A stretch of 22,592 bases of DNA, taken from positions 1 through 22,592 of the forward strand of contig CAYJEM010000030.1 of assembly GCA_964369175.1 (NCBI GenBank), read 5' to 3'. The notes under the pieces are model-generated. The model was not told where the DNA came from, ran no database searches, and saw only the letters and a program-made list of their open reading frames with translations. This DNA is from Tannockella sp964369175. GTDB lineage: Bacteria; Bacillota_I; Bacilli_A; Erysipelotrichales; Coprobacillaceae. The translations under genes were made by a program, and so were the position numbers. How positions within the stretch are numbered: the stretch's first letter is position 1; each line of letters begins with the position of its first letter. Shown piece by piece: positions 9,119 through 15,680 of this stretch.

Positions 9119-10372
9119 ATGAAAAGAAAAAAGAATATTTGGTTTTTTTCTCACCATTCAACTCCGCCTGAGTTTGGACAATTTGCTAGACATTATAACC
9201 TTGGAAAAGAGTTGATAAGAAAAGGATATCAGGCAACTGTCTTTGCTGGCAGTGTCCCACATAACTCAGACACCCAGTTAATTCCAGGTAATGAAAAATT
9301 TATTGAATACGACAAAACTGGTGTACCCTATGTGTTTATAAAAACTTGTTTATATAATCATAGCGGTAAAAAGAGACTACAAGCAATGATACAACATACA
9401 CGTAGATTGTTTTCAGTAACTAAAAAGATAGCAAAAAAGCAAGGAAAGCCAGATGTAATTATTGCTTCATCACCACATCCGCTTACTTGTGTTGCAGGGA
9501 TTTTTATTGCTAAAAGATATAAAGTACCGTGTTATGTGGAGGTTAGGGATTTATGGCCTGAGTCTATTGTGGCATATTCAAATAAATATACTAGAAAGAG
9601 TTTTGTTATAAAGTGCTTGGCAACTTTAGAGAAATGGCTATATACAAAAGCGGATAAAATAATATTTTTAAGTCCTAATAATTACCAATATATAATTGAA
9701 AGAGAGTGGCAACATACAATACCAAAGAAAAAATGCTATTACCTGAGTAATGGAGTTAACCTGGAATCGTTTTATAAAGATAAAAATGAACACAAAATTA
9801 CTGATGAACACTTAGAAAACACTGATTTAATAAAGTTTGTTTACATTGGTTCAATACGAAAAGTTAATAATCTTGGATATCTTCTAGATATTGCAAAGGA
9901 AGTGACAAATTCAAAGATTGCTTTTCTGGTTTGGGGTAAGGGGGATCAACTAGAAAATTTAAATCAAAGAATTGTAGACGAGGGTATAAAAAACGTTTTT
10001 TTTAAAGGCTCGGTTGATAAACGATATATTCCATACATTATGAGTAAATCAGATATCAATTTGCTCCACAATGGATATAGTGATATACTTCGATTTGGAA
10101 TAAGTTGGAATAAACTATTTGATTATTATGCATCAAGAAAGCCGTTTTTAGCAACAATTCCAATTCCAAATCCAGAATTTAATGATTCGTTTTGTAAAGT
10201 ATCAAAAAGTAAAGACAAAAGTGAAGTTCTTAAGAATATTAATGAAATGGTTGAAAACCTAAATGTGTTAAATAAAAATGCAGATACTATGCTAGAAAGT
10301 TTGGCGATTGAATATGACTTTAAGAACTTATCAGAAAAATTATCAAAAATTATAGAAGATAAGAGGGATTAA
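9119..10372 (+). CDS. Glycosyltransferase, GT4-like (WbuB-type)
   Basis: Predicted cytoplasmic or membrane-associated retaining glycosyltransferase that adds one sugar to the lipid-linked repeat unit. The N-terminal acceptor domain starts with IWFFSHHSTPPEFGQFARHY (residues 7-26), typical of WbuB-like enzymes that act on amino-sugar substrates. ASSPHPL (116-122) and RDLWPES (143-149) are also characteristic of this subgroup. The GT-B donor domain begins near FVYIGSIRKVNNLG (240-253) and contains GISWNKLFDYYASRKPFLA (327-345), matching the KLFEYMAAGKP region of GT4 enzymes, although the usual acidic residues are partly changed. Length (417) is normal. It follows the dehydratase by 11 bp with a weak ribosome site. 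Donor and linkage cannot be read from sequence; GT4 membership is clear, the WbuB subgroup is likely. Confidence 0.88.
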   Translation: MKRKKNIWFFSHHSTPPEFGQFARHYNLGKELIRKGYQATVFAGSVPHNSDTQLIPGNEKFIEYDKTGVPYVFIKTCLYNHSGKKRLQAMIQHTRRLFSVTKKIAKKQGKPDVIIASSPHPLTCVAGIFIAKRYKVPCYVEVRDLWPESIVAYSNKYTRKSFVIKCLATLEKWLYTKADKIIFLSPNNYQYIIEREWQHTIPKKKCYYLSNGVNLESFYKDKNEHKITDEHLENTDLIKFVYIGSIRKVNNLGYLLDIAKEVTNSKIAFLVWGKGDQLENLNQRIVDEGIKNVFFKGSVDKRYIPYIMSKSDINLLHNGYSDILRFGISWNKLFDYYASRKPFLATIPIPNPEFNDSFCKVSKSKDKSEVLKNINEMVENLNVLNKNADTMLESLAIEYDFKNLSEKLSKIIEDKRD

Positions 10373-10373
10373 T

Positions 10374-11447
10374 ATGAAATATGCATTGATAGGTTGTGGA
10401 AGAATATCTACAAATCATATAAGCGCAGCAATTAATAATAATATGGAGATAGTAGCAGTTTGTGATATCTTAGAAAAAAATATGGTGTCTCTATTGGCCA
10501 AACACAATATACAAAATAAAAGTATCAATCAATATGTAGATTACAAAGAGATGTTACAAAAAGAAGAAATTGATATTGTAAGTATTGCGACAGAAAGTGG
10601 ATTACATGCACAAATTGCACTTGATTGTATTGATGCTAATGTGAATGTTATTATAGAAAAGCCGATGGCGATGTCTATTGAAGAAGCCGATGAAATCATT
10701 TCAAGATCAAAGGCTAATAATACAAAAGTTTCTGCATGTCATCAAAATAGATTTAATATCGCAGTGCAAAAAATGAGAGTTGCAGTTGAAAAAGAACGTT
10801 TTGGAAAAATTTCTCATGGTTCTATCCATGTTCGTTGGAATCGTAATGAAAATTATTATACACAAGCACCTTGGAGAGGTACATGGGCACAAGATGGTGG
10901 AGCATTAATGAATCAATGTATACATGGAATTGATTTACTAAGATGGATGATGAATGATGATGTGGTTGAAGTGTATGGAGTTACCAAGCAACAATTTCAT
11001 GGCTACTTAGAATGTGAAGATATAGGTATGGCAGTTGTTAAGTTTGCTAATGGAGCAATTGGAACTATTGAAGGAACAACAAATGTTTATCCTAAAAACT
11101 TAGAAGAAACATTATATATGTTTGGTGAAACTGGAACTGTTAAGTTAGGTGGGAAATCAGTTAACAATATTGATGTTTGGGACTTTGCTGACGAAACTGA
11201 AGCAGATAAATTCAACAAAGGATTAGAAGAGCAAACAAGTAATGTATATGGGAACGGGCATACTAGCTTATTTGCAGACATGATAGATGCAGTAGAAAAT
11301 GACAGAGCGCCTTACGTTGATGCTGTAGCAGGTAGAAATGCACTTGAAATGATTTTGGCTATATATAAAAGCGCTGCTACGGGAACACCAGTCAAATTAC
11401 CATTAGAAAAATGTGCATCAATAGATTTTGAAGGAAGATTTCAATAG
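10374..11447 (+). CDS. Gfo/Idh/MocA family oxidoreductase (WbpB/WlbA-like sugar 3-dehydrogenase)
   Basis: NAD-dependent sugar oxidoreductase. The N-terminal Rossmann fold has ALIGCGRIS (4-12), and EKP (95-97) carries the conserved lysine. The second domain contains CHQNRF, PWRGTWAQDGGALMNQCIHGIDLLRWMM with the conserved Asp and His, and EGTTNVYPKNLEETLY. In context it most likely oxidises C3 of UDP-GlcNAcA (the WbpB step), giving the 3-keto sugar for the next gene, a WbpE-like aminotransferase. The WbpB/WbpE/WbpD/WbpA set is complete over the next four genes. At 357 residues it is somewhat longer than Pseudomonas WbpB (about 316), so the substrate assignment is contextual and another NDP-sugar 3-oxidation is possible. 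It starts 1 base after the previous stop with an AGAGGGA site, so translation is probably coupled. Confidence 0.85.
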   Translation: MKYALIGCGRISTNHISAAINNNMEIVAVCDILEKNMVSLLAKHNIQNKSINQYVDYKEMLQKEEIDIVSIATESGLHAQIALDCIDANVNVIIEKPMAMSIEEADEIISRSKANNTKVSACHQNRFNIAVQKMRVAVEKERFGKISHGSIHVRWNRNENYYTQAPWRGTWAQDGGALMNQCIHGIDLLRWMMNDDVVEVYGVTKQQFHGYLECEDIGMAVVKFANGAIGTIEGTTNVYPKNLEETLYMFGETGTVKLGGKSVNNIDVWDFADETEADKFNKGLEEQTSNVYGNGHTSLFADMIDAVENDRAPYVDAVAGRNALEMILAIYKSAATGTPVKLPLEKCASIDFEGRFQ

Positions 11448-11461
11448 AAAGAGGTGTATTT

Positions 11462-12598
11462 ATGCAGTTTATTGATTTACAAACACAATATCAAAAATTA
11501 AAGACAGAAATTAATAATAATATCCAGAATGTACTTGACCATGGCCAATATATTATGGGGAAGGAAGTTGGAGAATTTGAACAACTTCTTTCAGATTTCA
11601 CAGGTATGAAGCATGTTATTACATGTGCTAATGGAACAGATGCACTGCAAATGATATTTATGGCTTATGGAATAGGTGAGGGCGATGTAGTATTTTGTCC
11701 TAATATAACCTTTATAGCAAGTGTCGAACCTGCATGTATGTTGGGAGCTAAACCAGTATTTTGTGATATCCAAAGTGACACTTACAATTTATGTCCCATA
11801 TCTTTAGAAAAACAAATTCAACGAGTTATATTAGATGGCCAATATAAACCGAAAGCTGTTGTAGCAGTAGATTTTTTAGGAAATCCATGTGATTATTATT
11901 CAATTCAAAAGGTATGTAAAAAACACAATATACTTCTCATAGAAGATGCGGCACAAGGGTTTGGTGGAGTATATCATGGAAAAAAATGTTGTTCATTTGG
12001 TGATATTGCCACAACATCATTCTTTCCAGCAAAACCACTAGGGTGTTATGGAGATGGTGGTGCGATATTTACAAATGATGATAAAGTTGCAGACATCTTA
12101 AAATCTATCCGAGTGCATGGTAAAGGAAGTACAAAATACGATAATATTAGAGTTGGTTTGAATTCAAGATTGGACACCATACAAGCAGCGATATTGAAGG
12201 TTAAACTCGAAGCATTTATTGATAATGAAACAGAAAATAGACAAGTAATAGCTAGTAGATATAATGAGGCGTTTACAAAACATTTTACAACTCCGTATGT
12301 TGCAAAAAATACAATGTCAATATATGCACAATATGCACTATTGGCAAGCAGTGAAGAAGAACGTAACAGAATCATAAAAAAATTATCAGAAAAAAACATT
12401 CCCAATATGATATACTATCCAACACCACAAAGTGACTTAAAAGTATATGAAGGACTGCCTTTCAATGATATAGAGTATCCAAACTCTACATTCTATTGTA
12501 ATCATACGTTTAGTTTACCAATGCACCCTTATCTTTCTATCGAAGACCAAAATACAGTTATTGAAGCTGTTCTAGAGGTGAAAAATGATGAAATATAA
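11462..12598 (+). CDS. DegT/DnrJ/EryC1/StrS aminotransferase (WbpE-like, 3-amino sugar)
   Basis: PLP-dependent sugar aminotransferase of 378 residues. Family landmarks are NGTDALQ (57-63, phosphate binding), EDAAQGFG (161-168, Asp162 for the PLP pyridine nitrogen and Gln165), and SFFPAKPLGCYGDGGA (186-201), where Lys191 forms the Schiff base. The FFPxKPLGxYGDGGA wording is typical of WbpE/WlbC-type enzymes that act on UDP-3-keto-GlcNAcA, distinct from the second aminotransferase at 19684. With the upstream oxidoreductase it should install the 3-amino group, and the next gene should acetylate it. A good ribosome site AAAGAGGTG (11448-11456) lies 5 bases before the ATG. The 3' end overlaps the next gene by 14 bp, pointing to translational coupling. 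Confidence 0.9.
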   Translation: MQFIDLQTQYQKLKTEINNNIQNVLDHGQYIMGKEVGEFEQLLSDFTGMKHVITCANGTDALQMIFMAYGIGEGDVVFCPNITFIASVEPACMLGAKPVFCDIQSDTYNLCPISLEKQIQRVILDGQYKPKAVVAVDFLGNPCDYYSIQKVCKKHNILLIEDAAQGFGGVYHGKKCCSFGDIATTSFFPAKPLGCYGDGGAIFTNDDKVADILKSIRVHGKGSTKYDNIRVGLNSRLDTIQAAILKVKLEAFIDNETENRQVIASRYNEAFTKHFTTPYVAKNTMSIYAQYALLASSEEERNRIIKKLSEKNIPNMIYYPTPQSDLKVYEGLPFNDIEYPNSTFYCNHTFSLPMHPYLSIEDQNTVIEAVLEVKNDEI

Positions 12599-13157
12599 AG
12601 TGCATGAAAGTAGTTATGTAGGAGACAATGCAAAAATTGGTGAAGGAACAACAATATGGCACTTCTCACATATCATGAATAACGCAAGAGTTGGAAGCAA
12701 TTGTAATATTGGACAAAATGTCGTAATATCACCTGATGTAATAGTGGGCGATGGGGTGAAAATTCAAAATAATGTTTCAGTTTATACTGGAGTAACAATC
12801 GAAGATGATGTGTTTTTAGGGCCATCATGCGTATTTACTAATGTAATAAATCCAAGAGCATTTATTCAAAGAAAAGATGAATACAGGCAAACAATAGTAA
12901 AAAAAGGTGCATCCATTGGAGCAAATTCAACAATTGTTTGTGGATATAATATAGGAAAATATGCATTCATAGGTGCCGGGACTGTAGTAACAAAAGATGT
13001 ACCAGATTATGCATTGATGGTAGGAACACCAGCAAAGATTATAGGATATGTGTGTGTATGTGGAGAGAAAATACATTTTAATGAAAACCATGCACAGTGC
13101 TGTAAATGTCAAAGAAAGTATATATTAACTGATAATATAGTATCGGAGGAGGAGTAA
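12585..13157 (+). CDS. Left-handed beta-helix N-acetyltransferase (WbpD/WlbB-like)
   Basis: Hexapeptide-repeat acetyltransferase of 190 residues, expected to work as a trimer using acetyl-CoA. It is predicted to acetylate the 3-amino group of UDP-GlcNAc3NA. It carries the characteristic WbpD string: TIWHFSHIM, IGQNVVISPDV, KIQNNVSVYTGVTIEDDVFLGPSC, TNVINPRA, GASIGANSTIVCG and AFIGAGTVVTKDVP. The C-terminal tail CVCGEKI...CCKC looks like a small zinc ribbon (CxC...CxxC), as in other Gram-positive members. Two adjacent ATGs occur (12585 and 12588); AGAGGTG at 12574-12580 suits the second slightly better by spacing (7 bases). The final Glu-Glu-Glu codons and stop (GAGGAGGAGTAA) double as the ribosome site of the next gene. 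Confidence 0.9.
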   Translation: MMKYKVHESSYVGDNAKIGEGTTIWHFSHIMNNARVGSNCNIGQNVVISPDVIVGDGVKIQNNVSVYTGVTIEDDVFLGPSCVFTNVINPRAFIQRKDEYRQTIVKKGASIGANSTIVCGYNIGKYAFIGAGTVVTKDVPDYALMVGTPAKIIGYVCVCGEKIHFNENHAQCCKCQRKYILTDNIVSEEE

Positions 13158-13158
13158 T

Positions 13159-14463
13159 ATGAAAGAAAAACTATTGAATAAAATAAAAAATAGAGATTTA
13201 GTTATTGGAGTAGTTGGATTAGGATATGTAGGGTTACCATTAGCTGTTGAAAAAGCAAAAGCTGGGTTTAAGACAATTGGTTTTGACGTACAATCTAAAA
13301 AAGTAGATATGGTTAATGCAGGTGAAAACTATATTGGAGATGTAGTACAAGAAGACTTATCTGAAGTTATTTCTAGTGGATTATTATCTGCAACAACTGA
13401 CTTTAGTTTCATTAAAGATGTAGACTTTATAGCAATTTGTGTGCCTACACCATTAGATGAGTTTAAGCAACCAGATATTACATATGTAAAAAGCAGTACA
13501 GAAGAAATATCAAAATATATCACAAAAGAAACAATGGTAGTACTTGAAAGTACTACTTATCCCGGAACAACTGAGGAGCTATTACAACCAATCCTAGAAT
13601 CTAGTGGGTTAGTATGTCAAGAAGATTTCTATTTAGGTTATTCACCAGAACGTGTCGATCCAGGTAACTTAATATACAAAACAAAAAACACACCTAAAGT
13701 AGTTGGTGCAGTTGGTAAAGATGCAACAGATGTAATTGCTGAAGTGTACAAAGCGGTATTGAGCAGTGATGTTCACAAAGTATCTTCACCAAAAGTTGCA
13801 GAAATGGAAAAAATATTAGAAAATACATACAGAAATATAAATATTGGGTTAGCTAATGAAATGGCCTTAATATGTAATCGTATGGGTATTGATGTATGGG
13901 AAGTAATCGATGCTGCTAAATCGAAACCTTACGGATTCCAAGCATTTTATCCAGGTCCAGGATTAGGAGGACATTGTATACCATTAGATCCTTTCTATTT
14001 ATCTTGGAAAGCACGTGAATTTAATTATCATATGCGTCTAATTGAAGTATCAGGTGAAATTAATGACTATATGCCTGAATATGTAATTGAGAGATGTTCA
14101 AAGATATTAAATCGAAATAAAAAACCATTAAACGGGGCTAACGTACTAATCTGTGGAGTATCATATAAACAAGATATTGATGATTACAGAGAGAGTCCAG
14201 CACTTACAGTAATTGAAAACTTTGAAAGAGAAATGGCAAATGTTTCATACTATGATCCATATGTACCTACATTTAAGCATAAGGGTGTTGAGAGAAGTAG
14301 TGTTAACGCTTTAGAAAATTTAGATAGCTATGATGTGATTGTTGTTACAACAGCTCACACAACAGTTGACTATGAGTTTATTGCGAATGCTGGCGTGCCT
14401 GTGTTTGATACAAAAAATGCAATGAAAGAAGTAGAAAATAGAAAAAATATTGAAGTGTTATAA
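13159..14463 (+). CDS. UDP-N-acetylhexosamine 6-dehydrogenase (WbpA/WecC-type)
   Basis: Oxidises C6 of a UDP-HexNAc twice with NAD+ to give the uronic acid, most likely UDP-GlcNAc to UDP-GlcNAcA, the entry step of the WbpA/B/E/D route encoded by the three preceding genes. The 434-residue protein has all three UDPG/MGDP dehydrogenase domains: NAD-binding GVVGLGYVGLPLA (17-29), AICVPTPLD, ESTTYPGTTEE and YSPERVDPGN; central AEMEKILENTYRNINIGLANE; and the active-site loop PGPGLGGHCIPLDPFYLSW with catalytic Cys273. The C-terminal domain has CGVSYKQDIDDYRESPA. The ribosome site GGAGGAGGAG (13145-13154) lies inside the end of the previous gene and the ATG is 1 base after that stop. UDP-ManNAc as substrate (WecC-type) cannot be excluded by eye. 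Confidence 0.92.
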   Translation: MKEKLLNKIKNRDLVIGVVGLGYVGLPLAVEKAKAGFKTIGFDVQSKKVDMVNAGENYIGDVVQEDLSEVISSGLLSATTDFSFIKDVDFIAICVPTPLDEFKQPDITYVKSSTEEISKYITKETMVVLESTTYPGTTEELLQPILESSGLVCQEDFYLGYSPERVDPGNLIYKTKNTPKVVGAVGKDATDVIAEVYKAVLSSDVHKVSSPKVAEMEKILENTYRNINIGLANEMALICNRMGIDVWEVIDAAKSKPYGFQAFYPGPGLGGHCIPLDPFYLSWKAREFNYHMRLIEVSGEINDYMPEYVIERCSKILNRNKKPLNGANVLICGVSYKQDIDDYRESPALTVIENFEREMANVSYYDPYVPTFKHKGVERSSVNALENLDSYDVIVVTTAHTTVDYEFIANAGVPVFDTKNAMKEVENRKNIEVL

Positions 14464-14475
14464 TTAACACTTCAA
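14450..14475 (+). other. Perfect 11-bp hairpin over a gene junction
   Basis: TTGAAGTGTTA (14450-14460) and TAACACTTCAA (14465-14475) pair perfectly around a TAAT loop that contains the stop codon of the dehydrogenase. No T-tract follows on the plus strand, so it is not a standard terminator for the operon. It may slow exonucleases, attenuate, or limit ribosome access to the ATG at 14478. On the minus strand the stem is followed by a T-rich run, but no minus-strand gene feeds it. Confidence 0.6.
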
Positions 14476-14498
14476 AAATGAAAGGAATATGTATCTGG

Positions 14499-15608
14499 AT
14501 GAGAAAGGTATGCCACATAACATCTGTGCATAAGAGCCAAGATGTTAGAATTCTAAAAAAACAATGTCGATCATTAGCCATGGCTGGATATGAAACATAT
14601 CTAGTTGCACCAGGAGATACCTATATAGAAAATAATGTGAATATAGTTGGTATAGGTGAAACCATTGGTGGAAGGGTTAATAGAATGTTATTGAGAAGTA
14701 AAAGTGCATATAAAAAAGCACTCGAATTGGATTGTGATATCTACCAAATACATGATCCAGAGTTATTGCCGTATGCATTAAAGTTAAAACGTCGAGGAAA
14801 AAAAGTCATTTTTGATAGTCATGAAAATTATATTATGCAAATCAAGGAAAAAGAATACATTCCTTCAATTTTTCGTTGGATTATTGCATCAGGGTTTAGT
14901 GCCTATCAAAAGCATGTATTGAAAAAAATAGATGCAGTAATTTTCCCGTGCACACTAAATGGCAAAGATATATTTGAAGGACTGTGTAGGAAATCAATTA
15001 CACTAGGAAATCAACCTATGCTAGATGAACTCTACAACAAGTATAACCCCAATGAGCATAAGAATGAGAAGTATATCTGTCATGTTGGGGGATTAACATA
15101 TAATCGTGGGATTGAGCACCTGGTTAAATCAGCTGAAGTCAGTAAAACAAAGCTAGTACTAGGTGGCGGAATCAGTGATGCGTTTAAATCAAAACTAGAA
15201 GAGTTAAGTGCATATAAATACGTGGATAATAGAGGATTTTGTAATCGAGACGAAGTACTTGAGATATATACTAATGCAACAATAGGTGCTTGTACATTGC
15301 TAAATGTAGGTCAATATAACAAGTATGACAACTTTGCGACAAAAGTATATGAGTATATGGCACTTGGGTTGCCAGTAATTTTGAGTGATTACCCTTATGC
15401 GAGAAAAGTTATTGAAAAATATAATTTTGCAATATTAGTTGATCCAACAAATATAGACGAAATTGCTGATGCAATTACTTACTTAAACAATAATCCAGAA
15501 TTATGCCAACAAATGGGAGATGAAGCAAGGCGTGCAATTAAAGAGGAATTTAATTGGGAAATAGAGGAGAAAAAATTAATTTCACTGTATTTAGAGTTAA
15601 ATAATTAA
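14499..15608 (+). CDS. Glycosyltransferase family 4
   Basis: Predicted retaining GT-B glycosyltransferase that extends the lipid-linked repeat unit. From the ATG at 14499 it has 369 residues. Motifs are VCHITSVHKSQDVRILKKQ at the N terminus, IHDPELLPYALKLKRRGKKVIFDSHEN-type sequence (about 84-110, given here in two overlapping blocks), CHVGGLTYNRGIEHL at the start of the donor domain, and KVYEYMALGLPVILSDYP (about 282-300), which contains the E of the EX7E-like nucleotide-sugar site. I prefer 14499 over the in-frame ATG at 14478, because relatives begin MRKVCHITSVH and AAAGGA (14481-14486) precedes it, though at a long 12-base spacing. The ATG at 14478 has no ribosome site and abuts a hairpin. 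Start choice is therefore moderate, family assignment firm. Donor sugar unknown. Confidence 0.87.
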   Translation: MRKVCHITSVHKSQDVRILKKQCRSLAMAGYETYLVAPGDTYIENNVNIVGIGETIGGRVNRMLLRSKSAYKKALELDCDIYQIHDPELLPYALKLKRRGKKVIFDSHENYIMQIKEKEYIPSIFRWIIASGFSAYQKHVLKKIDAVIFPCTLNGKDIFEGLCRKSITLGNQPMLDELYNKYNPNEHKNEKYICHVGGLTYNRGIEHLVKSAEVSKTKLVLGGGISDAFKSKLEELSAYKYVDNRGFCNRDEVLEIYTNATIGACTLLNVGQYNKYDNFATKVYEYMALGLPVILSDYPYARKVIEKYNFAILVDPTNIDEIADAITYLNNNPELCQQMGDEARRAIKEEFNWEIEEKKLISLYLELNN

Positions 15609-15680
15609 GGATAGTGACATATGTAAATATGGGTGAACGATTAATATTTTGAAGTAAATTATTTGAGAGGTGAAAGAGTC

